Shown piece after piece: positions 1-9,835 of a DNA stretch of 64,000 bases. The notes under the pieces were generated by a model. The model had not been told where the DNA came from, ran no database searches, and was given only the letters and a program-made list of their open reading frames with translations. Where the stretch lies: positions 1-64,000 of the forward strand of contig NZ_CAHJWJ010000006.1 of the NCBI RefSeq assembly GCF_903642285.1, in the 5' to 3' direction. Position 1 is the first letter of the stretch, and every line of letters starts with the position of its first letter. The DNA is from Sphingomonas bacterium (GTDB taxonomy: Bacteria > Pseudomonadota > Alphaproteobacteria > Sphingomonadales > Sphingomonadaceae). A program made the translations under genes and the position numbers.

Positions 1-219
1 GAGGCACAGGCGCAGACCGTGACGTCGATCACCGCCGCGGTCGACGAAACCGCATTGGCCGCCGACTCGATGTCCTCTACCGTCGCCGCCATCCGCAAGG
101 ATACCGAAACCGTCGCAGGAGAAATCGACGAGGTCAGCCGCGGCTTCGTCACGCTCGACGGGCGACTCGGCACGTTGAAGCTCAGTGCGGGCGATTTCGC
201 CACGCACGTCGCCGCCTGA
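1..219 (+). CDS. Methyl-accepting chemotaxis-type protein, C-terminal fragment
   Basis: The window opens inside this gene and only the last 72 codons are visible, ending at TGA 217-219. The peptide is an Ala/Thr/Ser/Val-rich amphipathic helix (it includes the run ITAAVDETALAADSMSSTVA) with a final segment ending in DFATHVAA. This is how the C-terminal end of the cytoplasmic coiled-coil signalling domain of methyl-accepting chemotaxis proteins usually looks. The sensory and membrane portions lie upstream of the window. The identity is inferred from composition and from the 'leave the coiled coil, short acidic tail' pattern; no catalytic motif is present to confirm it. Confidence 0.55.
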   Translation, partial: EAQAQTVTSITAAVDETALAADSMSSTVAAIRKDTETVAGEIDEVSRGFVTLDGRLGTLKLSAGDFATHVAA

Positions 220-283
220 CCTGGCTCCGACCGGAACATCGTACGCACCGACGGATTGAGGCTTTCCCGAGCCGGAGCCCGCC

Positions 284-1975
284 ATGTCCACGACCGTCGC
301 CGAACTGCTCGTCAAGACGCTGGCCGATATCGGCGTCCGCCAGGTTTTCGGGATCGTGGGCGATGCGCTCAATCCTTTCACCGACGCGATCCGCCAGCAA
401 TCGACGATCGAATGGATCGGCGTCCGTCATGAAGAGGGCGCGGCGCTCGCCGCCGCCGGACAGGCGAAGCTGACCGGACGGCTCGGCGTCTGTTGCGGTA
501 CGACGGGACCGGGCGGCAATCATCTGGTGCCGGGTCTGTACGAGGCGCGCAAGGATCATGCTCCGGTGCTTGCGATATAGGGCGGGGTTCCGTCGGCGCT
601 GCGCGGTACGGATTATCTGCAGGAGGATTCGCCGGATCTGCTGTTCCGCGACGTCGCGGTCTATACGCAGGTGATCGGAGCGGCGGCGCAGGCACCCGGT
701 GTCTTTCATCAGGCGATCGCGGCGGCCTATGGGCTGCGCGGGGTTGCGCACATCAATATCCCGCCCGACGTGTTTGCTGCAAAGGTCGGCACGGCGACGC
801 CGAGCATTCCGACGTTGCGCCCCCGTCCGGAGGTCGCGCCTGCATCCGAGGATATTGCCGCCGCCGCCGCGCTGATCGCGGGGGCGGGCACGATCGCGCT
901 GTTCTGCGGTGCCGGTGCACGCGGTGCGGAGGCGGAACTGGTCGCGCTGTCGGAACGGCTCAAGGCACCGCTGATGCATACGTACCGCGCGCAGGATCTA
1001 TTGGCCTACACGCATCCCAGCTGGATCGGCGGCGTCGGGCTGATCGGCGGGCGGGCCGGGGTCGACGCCGTCAGGGATGCGGATCTGCTCCTGATGCTCG
1101 GCACCGATTACCCCTATGTCGATTTTCTGCCCAAGCACGGCAACGTCATCCAGGTCGACGAGCGCGCGCTCGCGATCGGGCGGCGGACACGGGTCGGGCT
1201 CGGTATCGTCGGGTCCGTGAAGCCGACACTCCGCATGCTGCTCGACCGGCTGGCGCAAAAGGACGACGGCGCGTTCCTGGCGGAGACGCAGGACAAGCGC
1301 ACCACCTGGGATACGATGCTCGATGCCAAGGCGGATCCTTCGCGCAGCACCGGCATCATCCACCCGCAGGCCGTCGCGCGGGCGATCAGCGATGCGGCGG
1401 CGGATGACGCGATCGTCGTGACCGATACGGGCGAGGTGACCTTGTGGGCGGCCAATTGGCTGCGCCAGACCGGTCGGCAGCGGATCACGGGATCGTTCAA
1501 CAATGCCGCAGTCGGCACCGGGCTCGGTCTCGCGATCGGGGCACAGTCGCTCGACCGCGATCGACAGGTCGTGGCGCATATCGGCGACGGCGGTTTCACG
1601 ATGCTGGCCGGGGAATTCATGACGGCGGTCGAGCACAAGCTGCCGGTCAAGATCGTCGTCTACGACAACAGCCGCTGGGGCCTCGTCCATCTGGAGATGG
1701 AGGGGGCGGGGCTGCCCGCGACCGGCGGCAGCAGCTTTCCCAACATGGACTTCGCGGCGTTTGCCCGCGCGTGCGGCGCGGCCGGTTTCACCGCGCGCGA
1801 TCCCGCGACGCTGTCGGCGACCGTCCGCGAATTCCTGGCATCTCCGGGGCCGGCGATCCTGCACGCCATCGTCGATCCCGACGAGTTGCCGGCAATGGCG
1901 CATATCGAACCGGGACAGGCGATCGGTTTCGGGATTGCCAAGGTGAAGGAAGCCTTCGCCGTGTTGCGCGGATGA
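284..1975 (+). pseudogene. poxB: PoxB-like pyruvate:quinone oxidoreductase, interrupted by in-frame TAG
   Basis: Read through, this frame encodes 563 residues, close to the roughly 570 of PoxB, a ThDP- and FAD-dependent peripheral membrane enzyme that turns pyruvate into acetate and CO2 and reduces ubiquinone. The N-terminal Pyr domain carries the cofactor-activating Glu (VRHEE, Glu50). The C-terminal PP domain carries the thiamine diphosphate motif GDGGF followed by DN about 25 residues later. Codon 99 (578-580) is TAG, in a segment that normally reads PVLAI-x-G-x-P. The frame is open and family-like on both sides, so this is one nonsense change; TCG to TAG would suffice. A translated product would stop after 98 residues. 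Restart at an internal codon near 671 would lack the Pyr-domain Glu and should not be active. A sequencing error remains possible. Confidence 0.8.
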
Positions 1976-2078
1976 TGGCGTGGCGCCGGAAGGGCGATGC
2001 TCACGGGGCCATGGATCGCGCCGGGTCGATCGGCGTTCAGGTCGGCAGCATCATTTGATTACCGGGGATCGTCGGATC

Positions 2079-4955
2079 GTGACATCGCCTATCCTGGCCG
2101 ACACCGTCTATCGATCGCTGTTTCAGGCGATCGACGCGGGCTTTTGCATCGTCGAAGTATTGTTCGATGAAACATGGCCGGTCGATTACCGGTTCATCGA
2201 CACCAATGCGGCGTTCGAACGGCAGGCCGGTCTAGCGGACCCGAGGGGTCGACTGGCATCCGAGACGATGCCGGAACGCCATATCCACTGGCTCGACCTG
2301 TATGGCCGCGTCGCTATCACGGGAGAACCCTTGCATGTCGAGAGCCATTCCGACGACACGGGACGATGGTTCGACGTCCATGCGTTTCGGGTCGGCGAGC
2401 CCGAAGCGCGCCGGATCGCCGTCATCTTCGCGGACATCACCGCGCGCCGGCAGACCGACCTGGCGCTGGCCGACAGCGAAGAACATTTGCAGCAGGCGCT
2501 GTCGGCGGGGGGCGGCGTCGGGACATGGGACTGGCATATCCCGACCGACCGGGTCACCGCCGACGGGCGCTTCGCCCGGCTATACGGCGTCGATCCCGAC
2601 ATGGCGCGGGCAGGGGTGTCGATCGACACGTTCTTCGGCGGCATCCACCCCGATGATCGCCCCTATGTCGAAACCGCGATAGCGGAGGCGATGCGATCGG
2701 GCGGCACGTTCGCCGCCGAATACCGGCTCGTTCAGCCCGACGGCGATCACCGCTGGGTCCATGCACAGGGCCGCTGCATCCTCGATGCCGATGGCACGCC
2801 CGAACGTTTTCCAGGCGTCAGTTTCGACGTCAGCAATCGCAAGCGGGCGGAACGCGGGCAGGCGGCATTGCTCGAGCTTGCCGACCGGGTCCGCGACCTG
2901 ATCGATCCGGCGACGATCCCCTATGTCGGATCGCAGGTGCTCGGCCACGCGCTGGGCGTTTCGCGCGTCGGTTACGGCGTTATCGACAAGGACGCCGAGA
3001 CGATCACCGTCGAACGCGACTGGAACGCGCCCGGCGTCCGGTCGATCGCCGGCGTCCTGCAATTTCGCGATCACGGATCTTACATCGACGATCTGAAGGC
3101 CGGCACGACGGTGGCGATCGACGACGTCAGGCTGGACGCGCGGACCAGCGGCAACGCGTCGGTGCTGGAGGCGATCAGCGCACGGTCGTTCGTCAACATG
3201 CCGCTCGTCGAACAGGGCGGCCTGGTGGCGCTGCTGTTTGCCAATCACGATGGGCCGCGGCGTTGGCATCCGGACGAACTGGCCCTGATGCGTGAAGTGG
3301 CGGAACGGGTTCGCGGCGCGACCGAGCGCGTGCGGGCGGAACAGGCACGCCGCGAAAGCGAGGAGCAGTTCCGCGTCTTCGCGCAGGCGATGCCCAATCA
3401 GGTCTGGGCGGCGTATCCCGACGGCAACCTCTATTGGTTCAACGAACAGGTCTTCGCCTATGGGGACGAGACGTTGGAAGGATTGCGGGGCGTATCGGGC
3501 TGGATGCGGGTCATCCACCCCGACGATCAGGCGGTCGCCATACCTGCGTGGGCCCATTCGCTGGCGACGGGCGACGTTTACCAGGTGGAATTCCGCATCC
3601 GGCGCGCGGACGGTGTCTATCGCTGGTTTCTGGTTCGCGCCGAGCCGGTGCGGGGCGAAGACGGCACCATTCTCCGCTGGGTCGGCACCAATACCGACAT
3701 CGACGAGAATCGTCGCCAGGCCGCCGAACTGGCCGCGCTGAACGAAACGCTCGAGACGCAGGTCGCCAGGCGGACGCAGGAATTGATGACCGCGGAGGAG
3801 GCGCTCCGCCAAAGCCAGAAGATGGAGGCGGTGGGACAGCTGACCGGTGGTCTGGCGCATGATTTCAACAATCTGCTGACCGGCATCAGCGGCAGCCTCG
3901 AGATGATCGGTATCCGCGTGCAGCAAGGGCGATACGCCGATCTCGAACGCTATGCGCTGGCGGCGCAAGGGGCAGCGAAGCGTGCGGCGTCGCTGACGCA
4001 TCGGCTGCTGGCGTTCTCCCGGCGGCAGACGCTCGATCCCAAACCGACCGACGTGAATCGGCTGGTGGGCGGCATGGAGGACCTCGTCCGCCGGACGGTC
4101 GGGCCGGCGATCGAGGTCGAGGTCGTGACGGCGGGCGGGTTATGGCCGACGCTCGTCGATCCCAACCAGTTGGAGAACGCGCTGCTGAACCTCGCGATCA
4201 ACGGTCGCGACGCGATGCCGGGCGGTGGGCGGTTGACGATCGAAACGGGCAATCGCTGGCTCGACGCGCGCACCGCGCGCGAACGCGACCTGGAGCCGGG
4301 GCAATATGTCTCGCTCTGCGTCTCGGACACCGGGACCGGCATGACGCCGGACATCATCGCGAAGGCTTTCGACCCGTTCTTCACTACGAAGCCGCTCGGC
4401 GAAGGGACCGGGCTCGGGCTTTCGATGATCTACGGCTTCGCGCGGCAATCGGGCGGGCAGGTGCGGATCTATTCCGAGGTCGGCGAAGGCGCGACCTTGT
4501 GCCTGTACCTGCCGCGCTTCTTCGGCGAGGCGATCGACGCGCAGGAGGGGGCAAACGCCGAACCGCCGAGAGCCGAGGCGGGCGAGACCGTGCTGGTCGT
4601 CGACGACGAGCCGACCGTTCGCATGCTGGTCGCAGAGATATTGGGCGAACTGGGCTATATGGCGATCGAGGCGGCGGACGGGGCGTCGGGTCTCGCGATC
4701 CTGCAATCCGGTCAGCGGATCGACCTGCTGGTGACCGATGTCGGACTACCGGGGGGAATGAACGGCCGACAGATGGCCGACGCCGCGCGATTGTCGCGGC
4801 CCGACCTCAAGATCCTCTTCATCACCGGCTATGCCGAGAACGCGGTCGTCGGGAACGGGCATCTTGACCCGGGCATGCACGTCATGACCAAGCCGTTCGC
4901 GATGGATGCGCTGGCGACGCGGATCCGCGCGCTCATCGCAGGTGCGTCAGGCTGA
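2079..4955 (+). CDS. Hybrid sensor histidine kinase (PAS-PAS-GAF-PAS-HisKA-HATPase-REC)
   Basis: A 958-residue cytoplasmic hybrid kinase; no membrane segment is apparent. In order I see a PAS-like fold (about 5-120), a second PAS with PAC-type ending (about 135-255), a GAF-like domain (about 265-410), a third PAS (about 425-540), a short coiled coil, and HisKA with phosphoacceptor His594 in GGLAHDFNNLL. The HATPase domain follows (N-box around 702, DTGTGM around 749, GTGLGLS), then a C-terminal receiver with Asp887 in VTDVGLPGG and Lys in MTKPF. The HDFNN form of the H-box is typical of PAS-rich hybrid kinases that act on separate regulators. I chose GTG 2079 because upstream in-frame sequence to 1980 does not look like protein. 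The ligand is not predictable. A stand-alone receiver partner is not adjacent. Confidence 0.85.
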   Translation: MTSPILADTVYRSLFQAIDAGFCIVEVLFDETWPVDYRFIDTNAAFERQAGLADPRGRLASETMPERHIHWLDLYGRVAITGEPLHVESHSDDTGRWFDVHAFRVGEPEARRIAVIFADITARRQTDLALADSEEHLQQALSAGGGVGTWDWHIPTDRVTADGRFARLYGVDPDMARAGVSIDTFFGGIHPDDRPYVETAIAEAMRSGGTFAAEYRLVQPDGDHRWVHAQGRCILDADGTPERFPGVSFDVSNRKRAERGQAALLELADRVRDLIDPATIPYVGSQVLGHALGVSRVGYGVIDKDAETITVERDWNAPGVRSIAGVLQFRDHGSYIDDLKAGTTVAIDDVRLDARTSGNASVLEAISARSFVNMPLVEQGGLVALLFANHDGPRRWHPDELALMREVAERVRGATERVRAEQARRESEEQFRVFAQAMPNQVWAAYPDGNLYWFNEQVFAYGDETLEGLRGVSGWMRVIHPDDQAVAIPAWAHSLATGDVYQVEFRIRRADGVYRWFLVRAEPVRGEDGTILRWVGTNTDIDENRRQAAELAALNETLETQVARRTQELMTAEEALRQSQKMEAVGQLTGGLAHDFNNLLTGISGSLEMIGIRVQQGRYADLERYALAAQGAAKRAASLTHRLLAFSRRQTLDPKPTDVNRLVGGMEDLVRRTVGPAIEVEVVTAGGLWPTLVDPNQLENALLNLAINGRDAMPGGGRLTIETGNRWLDARTARERDLEPGQYVSLCVSDTGTGMTPDIIAKAFDPFFTTKPLGEGTGLGLSMIYGFARQSGGQVRIYSEVGEGATLCLYLPRFFGEAIDAQEGANAEPPRAEAGETVLVVDDEPTVRMLVAEILGELGYMAIEAADGASGLAILQSGQRIDLLVTDVGLPGGMNGRQMADAARLSRPDLKILFITGYAENAVVGNGHLDPGMHVMTKPFAMDALATRIRALIAGASG

Positions 4956-5011
4956 TCGATGTTCGCGGCGGGCACCACGGGCGAAGACCGTCGGAGAAGG
5001 ACTATCCGGGC

Positions 5012-5935
5012 ATGACGACGACGACCGCACCGCTGGTTGCAGGTATCGAGCTTGGCGGCACCAAATGCATCTGCATTCTGGCGCGCGGACCCGACGAGAT
5101 CGAGGCGGAGCAGCGCATTCCGACCACTCGCCCGGCGGAGACCCTGGCGGCGATCGAGGCCGTGCTCGACGGATGGCGGGGCTTTGCCGCGCTCGGCATC
5201 GCGAGCTTCGGGCCGATCGTGATCGATCACGCCTCGCCGCAATACGGGAAGATCAGCATAACCACGAAACCGGGCTGGTCCGGAACCGACATCGCGCGCC
5301 GGTTGGCCGCGCATAGCGGCGTGCCGACCGGGTTTCACACCGATGTCGTAGGCGCGGCGTTGGCGGAGGCGCGCTGGGGGGCGGGCAAAGGTCTGGCCGA
5401 CCTGGCTTATGTGACGGTGGGTACGGGGATCGGCGTCGGGATGATCGCCGGCGGCATCCCCGTCGACGGGCTGACGCACGGCGAGCTGGGTCATATCCGC
5501 CCTGTGCAATTGCCCGGCGACGACTGGATCGGCAACTGCACCTTCCACGGGGCCTGTGTGGAAGGGCTGGCTTCGGGGCCGGCGATCGCGGCACGCACGG
5601 GGGTGGCCGCGCAGAACCTGCCCGCGGACCACCAGGCCTGGGACGGCGTCGCGCACGCGCTTGGTCAACTATGCCACACGCTCGTCATGACGGGCGTACC
5701 GCGGCGGATCGTGATGGGGGGCGGGGTGATGGTCGGTACGCCGCATCTGTTCCCCCGCGTTCGCGCCGCCATGACGAAAAGCCTGGGCGGCTATATCCCG
5801 CTGCCCGAGATCGCGCTGACCGAGAGCTATATCGTCCCGCCGGTGCTCGGTGGGCGGGCGGGGCCGCTCGGTGCGATCGTGCTTGGTACCCAAGCGCTTG
5901 GCCGGACGCTGGAGACGTCGTTCACCGCGTCCTGA
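5012..5935 (+). CDS. ROK-family fructokinase
   Basis: This 307-residue sugar kinase opens with the phosphate-binding motif GIELGGTK. It also carries the ROK Zn-site pattern in its fructokinase form: HGELGH, then CTFHGACVEG followed by SGPAI. That His/Cys/His/Cys arrangement is characteristic of the Zn/Mg-dependent YdhR-type fructokinases, so ATP-dependent phosphorylation of fructose to fructose-6-phosphate is the best call; glucokinase or another hexokinase specificity cannot be excluded. The ATG is preceded by GGAGAAGG about ten bases upstream. It sits 56 bases after the hybrid kinase gene, without an obvious sugar transporter nearby, so the physiological sugar source cannot be read from context. 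Confidence 0.82.
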   Translation: MTTTTAPLVAGIELGGTKCICILARGPDEIEAEQRIPTTRPAETLAAIEAVLDGWRGFAALGIASFGPIVIDHASPQYGKISITTKPGWSGTDIARRLAAHSGVPTGFHTDVVGAALAEARWGAGKGLADLAYVTVGTGIGVGMIAGGIPVDGLTHGELGHIRPVQLPGDDWIGNCTFHGACVEGLASGPAIAARTGVAAQNLPADHQAWDGVAHALGQLCHTLVMTGVPRRIVMGGGVMVGTPHLFPRVRAAMTKSLGGYIPLPEIALTESYIVPPVLGGRAGPLGAIVLGTQALGRTLETSFTAS

Positions 5936-5963
5936 GCGGACGCCGACCCCGAAGAGACACCCG

Positions 5964-5979
5964 ACCGGCAATAGCCGGT
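5964..5979. terminator. Short hairpin after the fructokinase gene
   Basis: A six-pair inverted repeat ACCGGC-aata-GCCGGT lies 28 bases after the fructokinase stop and before the diguanylate cyclase gene. There is no T-run, so it is at best a weak or Rho-assisted 3' end. Confidence 0.3.
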
Positions 5980-6057
5980 AACCGCGCCTTAACCGTACCC
6001 GGCTACCTCATGGCGACCGAGTGGCAAGCTGGTTGCCGCGGAACGGACGGTGGCGCG

Positions 6058-7959
6058 ATGCGGATTTTGATCGTCGATGACGAGCCGGCGATGCACGACA
6101 GCTACGCCCGCAGCTTCGCGTCGCAGCGCGGCGAAGGCGCGGATGCGCTCGATGCGATGGCCGCCGATCTGTTCGGCGACGACGATGCCGCGGACGATGC
6201 CGCGGATGTCCTTCCCGATTTCGCGCTGACGCATTGCAACCAGGGCCTGGACGCGGTCGCCGCGGTCGAGGCCGCGCTAGCGGCGGGCGATCCCTATTCG
6301 GTCGCGTTTATCGACATCCGCATGCCCCCCGGCATCGACGGCCGCGAGACCGCGAAGCGAATCCGCGCGCTCGACGGCCAGGTCAATCTGGTCATCGTCA
6401 CCGGCTATTCGGATTTCTCGCCGATCGAGATCAGCAAGGTCGCCGGCCCGGCGGACAAGATCTTCTACATCGCCAAACCCTTCGAGGTCGCCGAGATACA
6501 GCAAACCGCCACCGCGCTCGCCAAGCGCTGGGAAGTCGACCGCGAACTCTCGAGCGCGCGCGCGCTGATGGCGCAGCAGATCGTCCAGCTGGAAGAGCAG
6601 GGCCTCGAACTCGCCGCGAACGAAAGCCGCGCGATCCATATCGCGATGCACGATTCGCTGACCGACGCGCCCAACCGGTTGTTCTTCCTGCGCGCGCTGA
6701 CCGAACGGACCAAGCGCGATGGACTGTTCGCCACCGCGATGATCGATCTCGACCGGTTCAAGCTGGTCAACGATACGCTCGGGCATCTGGCGGGCGACGC
6801 GCTGATCCGGCAGATCGCTGAAATCCTGCAGCATTCGGCACCCGAGGGCGCGCTCGTCGCGCGGCTCGGCGGCGACGAATTCGGCGTGCTGTTCGACGCG
6901 CCCGGCGAACCGGCCGCGGAAATGGCATGCGACCGGATGGTCGCGGCCTGCTCGGTCAACCTAACAGTGTTCGGCAATGCGGTCCAGGCGGGCGCATCCG
7001 CCGGCATGGTCGTGGTCGACGGTGCGCAGGGCACAGATCCGATCGACGTGATGCGCCGCGCCGACCTCGCGCTCAACGACGCCAAGCGGCAGGGGCGGGG
7101 CATGACCCGGCTGTTCGACGAGAGCATGGACGAAGGCATCCGCTTCCGCCGCCGGATCGAAAGCGGGCTGGCGGGTTCGATCGAGAAGGGTGAACTCAGC
7201 CTCGTCTACCAGCCGATCGTCAAGCGCGACACGATCGAGATCGTGGGCTTCGAGGCGCTCGTGCGCTGGAACACGACGGAATATGGCCCGATCAGCCCCG
7301 CCGTCTTCATCCCCATCGCGGAGGAGACGAACATCATCCACGAACTGGGCGATTGGGTGCTGACCGAATCGCTGAAGGTGCTGGCGCGCTGGCCGGGGCA
7401 ATATGTCTCGGTCAATTTCAGCCCGCGCCAGTTCCGCCGGACGAACTTCGTCGGCCATGTGATGGAAAGCGTGCAGCGTGCGGGCGTTTCGCCGTCGCGC
7501 GTGCAGATCGAGATCACCGAGACCGCAATCTTCGACGATGCCGAACGCGCCGCGGAGACGCTGTACAAGCTTCGCCAGATGGGCTTCCGTATCGCGCTCG
7601 ACGATTTCGGGACGGGCTATTCCAGTCTCTACAACATTCGCAAATTCGCGCTCGACTCGCTCAAGATCGACCGCAGCTTCATCGACGGGATGGGCCGCGA
7701 GCGCGAGAGTGCGGCGATCGTTCATGCCATCATCCATCTCGGCCATGCGCTGGGGCTGGAGGTGATCGCGGAAGGCGTCGAGACCGCGGCGCAAGTCCAG
7801 TTGCTCCGGATCGCCGGTGCCAGCCATTTACAGGGGTATTTCTTCTCGCGCCCGGTGGCCGAGGACATCGCGTGTGGCCTCGCCGAACGGCGGTTCATCG
7901 GCGAGGATGCCAACGACGGTGCCGGCACGATCGAACTGGGCGACGGGACCAACGGCTGA
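6058..7959 (+). CDS. Response regulator with GGDEF and EAL domains (c-di-GMP synthesis/hydrolysis)
   Basis: A 633-residue protein: receiver domain (about 1-150, phosphoacceptor Asp86 in FIDIRMPPG, conserved Lys in IAKPF), helical linker, GGDEF domain with an intact GGDEF motif at 271-275, and EAL domain with intact EAL at 399-401. The usual EAL-domain signatures are also present (NFSPRQ, EITET, DDFGTGYSS, KIDRSF, AEGVET). Both catalytic cores look complete, so it could make and degrade c-di-GMP. No RxxD inhibitory site is visible five residues before GGDEF. ATG 6058 is preferred because the receiver begins at once with MRILIVDDEP; an in-frame ATG at 6010 is the alternative. The receiver has an acidic insertion (about 30-60) between the first strand and the phosphorylation site. 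Its stop overlaps the next gene by ATGA, pointing to translational coupling with that kinase. Confidence 0.88.
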   Translation: MRILIVDDEPAMHDSYARSFASQRGEGADALDAMAADLFGDDDAADDAADVLPDFALTHCNQGLDAVAAVEAALAAGDPYSVAFIDIRMPPGIDGRETAKRIRALDGQVNLVIVTGYSDFSPIEISKVAGPADKIFYIAKPFEVAEIQQTATALAKRWEVDRELSSARALMAQQIVQLEEQGLELAANESRAIHIAMHDSLTDAPNRLFFLRALTERTKRDGLFATAMIDLDRFKLVNDTLGHLAGDALIRQIAEILQHSAPEGALVARLGGDEFGVLFDAPGEPAAEMACDRMVAACSVNLTVFGNAVQAGASAGMVVVDGAQGTDPIDVMRRADLALNDAKRQGRGMTRLFDESMDEGIRFRRRIESGLAGSIEKGELSLVYQPIVKRDTIEIVGFEALVRWNTTEYGPISPAVFIPIAEETNIIHELGDWVLTESLKVLARWPGQYVSVNFSPRQFRRTNFVGHVMESVQRAGVSPSRVQIEITETAIFDDAERAAETLYKLRQMGFRIALDDFGTGYSSLYNIRKFALDSLKIDRSFIDGMGRERESAAIVHAIIHLGHALGLEVIAEGVETAAQVQLLRIAGASHLQGYFFSRPVAEDIACGLAERRFIGEDANDGAGTIELGDGTNG

Positions 7960-9818
7960 TGCCGATCGCAAAGGGCCGGTTGCAGCCGCTCGTCCGGCCG
8001 ACCTCGCTTGGGGCCAAGCTGGTCGTCATCCTGACATTCGTCGGGCTGGCGGGCGCGCTCGGTATCACCCTGCTGCTCGCCATCGTCATCACACCAAGCT
8101 TCGCGAAGCTGGAGGACAAGGTGATCGCGGACAATGTGGACCGCACGCGCGCGGCATTGTCCGATTACGGTGCCAAGGTCGAGGGTGCGGTGCGCGACTA
8201 TGGGGACTGGAACGACAGTTACGACTATATGGCGGCACCGGGCGCGAAGTTCGAACGCGACAGCTTTTCCAAGCTCGCGATGGCCAATCTGGGCGTGCAG
8301 GGCATGGCCTATGTGACACCCGAAGGACGCATCGTGATCGCCCGGTGGCTCGATGCCGCAACGGGCACGGAGAACCCCGCGTTACGCGCGGCGTTCCTGC
8401 GATCGATCGCGCTTACCGACCTGGCGCATGTCGTCGGTCGCGGCAGTTCGGCACGTTATTATGCCAAGCTGGGTTCGACGGTCGCCGCCATCGGTGTGGC
8501 GAAAATCCGCAAGTCGGATGGCAGCGGAACCGCACGCGGGCACGTCCTGATGGCGCGTATCCTGACGCCGCACCAGCTGTCCGCGCTGCTCCAGGTCAAT
8601 GCACGGATCGCCCCGCCGATCGGCAGGAGCGACGCGGCGGCCCGCGGCGCATCGACGCTGGCGATCGCGGTGCCGATCCTGGGCGCGGATCGCCGGGCTG
8701 TCGCGAGCGCGCGGTTCAGCGTTCCGCGCGACGTTTCGCTCCTCGGCCGACGGATGCTGTTGCTTGCGATCGCCGGATCGACGCTGCTGCTGTTGATCGT
8801 GCTGATCGTGCTTCGCCGGATGATCGCAAGCCAGGTGCTGCAACCGCTGCACCGCGTCGAACGGCATATGCAGCGAGTCCGCGCGCTCGGTACGCTCGGC
8901 CCGCTCGACGAGGATGGCCGGCGCGACGAGATCGGGTCGCTCGGCCGCAGCTTCAACGCGATGCTGCTCCAATTGAACGATCTGCGCGGCCAGGTCGAGG
9001 TCCAGTCCTTCGCGCTTGGCCGAAGCGAAAGCGCGGTCGCAGTCATGCACAATGTCCGCAACGCGCTGAATCCGATTTCGACGATCCTTAGCCAGGGCGT
9101 CGCGCAAGGGCCGCCGGTCGATCGCACGATGCTGGACCGTGCCCTCGGCGAACTTGCGAAGGATGACGTCCCGGCGGCGCGTCGCGTGAAGCTCACCGCC
9201 TTCGTCGCCGCGGCGATCGAGGCGGAAGTCGCGACTCGCGCCGCGACCCGCGCCGAATTGCAGGTCGGACGCGAGGCGATGGCGCATGTGCTCGAGATCA
9301 TCGGCCAGCAGCAAGCGCACGCGCATGAACGTCCGCCGCTGGAGGATTGCGACGTTGCCGAGATCGTCGCACGCAACGCCACCATTGCGCGCTATTCGGA
9401 CAAGGCGTCGATCGCGTTCAGCTTCCCCGCACATCCGTGCCGCGCGTTGGCGAGCCGCGTGATCCTCAGTCAGGTGATCGGCAATCTGTTCGGTAACGCC
9501 GCGGAGGCGATCGCCGCCACGGGGACAGGCAGTGGGACGATATCGGTCACGATCGAATCCGATGCGAACGGCCATGTGATTATCGCGATCCGCGATGACG
9601 GCGAGGGTTTTTCATCGGATATCGGCAAGACATTGTTCCAACGCGGTTTCTCTACGCGCGCGCATAAATCGGGCGGATTGGGACTGCACTGGTGCGCAAA
9701 TTCGATGACGGCGATGGATGGGGCACTGCGGCTGGAAAGCGAGGGCGAGGGCAAGGGCGCGGTCGCGATCCTGACGTTGAAAGCGGTCGAGCCGGTGGTG
9801 CTGGCGGACGCGGCGTAA
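7959..9818 (+). CDS. Membrane sensor histidine kinase with CHASE4-like sensor and HAMP
   Basis: A 619-residue kinase starting inside the stop of the preceding c-di-GMP regulator (ATGA), almost certainly its partner. It has a membrane segment at about 20-45, then a periplasmic domain with RDYGDWNDSYDYM, the aromatic/Trp-Asn-Asp pattern of CHASE4 sensors. A second membrane segment at about 265-285 is followed by HAMP (to about 340). The dimerisation region is unusual: phosphoacceptor His364 lies in MHNVRNALNP, the variant H-box found in a subset of kinases, not the common HELRTPL form. The HATPase domain is complete (GNLFGNAAEAI, DDGEGF, GGLGLHWC). Expected output is phosphotransfer to the receiver of the GGDEF-EAL protein, linking a periplasmic signal to c-di-GMP. 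The signal itself is unknown. Confidence 0.85.
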   Translation: MPIAKGRLQPLVRPTSLGAKLVVILTFVGLAGALGITLLLAIVITPSFAKLEDKVIADNVDRTRAALSDYGAKVEGAVRDYGDWNDSYDYMAAPGAKFERDSFSKLAMANLGVQGMAYVTPEGRIVIARWLDAATGTENPALRAAFLRSIALTDLAHVVGRGSSARYYAKLGSTVAAIGVAKIRKSDGSGTARGHVLMARILTPHQLSALLQVNARIAPPIGRSDAAARGASTLAIAVPILGADRRAVASARFSVPRDVSLLGRRMLLLAIAGSTLLLLIVLIVLRRMIASQVLQPLHRVERHMQRVRALGTLGPLDEDGRRDEIGSLGRSFNAMLLQLNDLRGQVEVQSFALGRSESAVAVMHNVRNALNPISTILSQGVAQGPPVDRTMLDRALGELAKDDVPAARRVKLTAFVAAAIEAEVATRAATRAELQVGREAMAHVLEIIGQQQAHAHERPPLEDCDVAEIVARNATIARYSDKASIAFSFPAHPCRALASRVILSQVIGNLFGNAAEAIAATGTGSGTISVTIESDANGHVIIAIRDDGEGFSSDIGKTLFQRGFSTRAHKSGGLGLHWCANSMTAMDGALRLESEGEGKGAVAILTLKAVEPVVLADAA

Positions 9819-9835
9819 GCCTTCGCCCGGCGTGC

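Noticed and set aside
578..580. Recoding of TAG as pyrrolysine
   Set aside because: No pyrrolysine biosynthesis context, PoxB does not need such a residue, and the position is normally an ordinary residue. A nonsense mutation is simpler.
5671..6057. N-terminal extension of the GGDEF-EAL protein back to 5671
   Set aside because: It overlaps the fructokinase gene in another frame and is Arg-rich; the receiver domain begins exactly at 6058.
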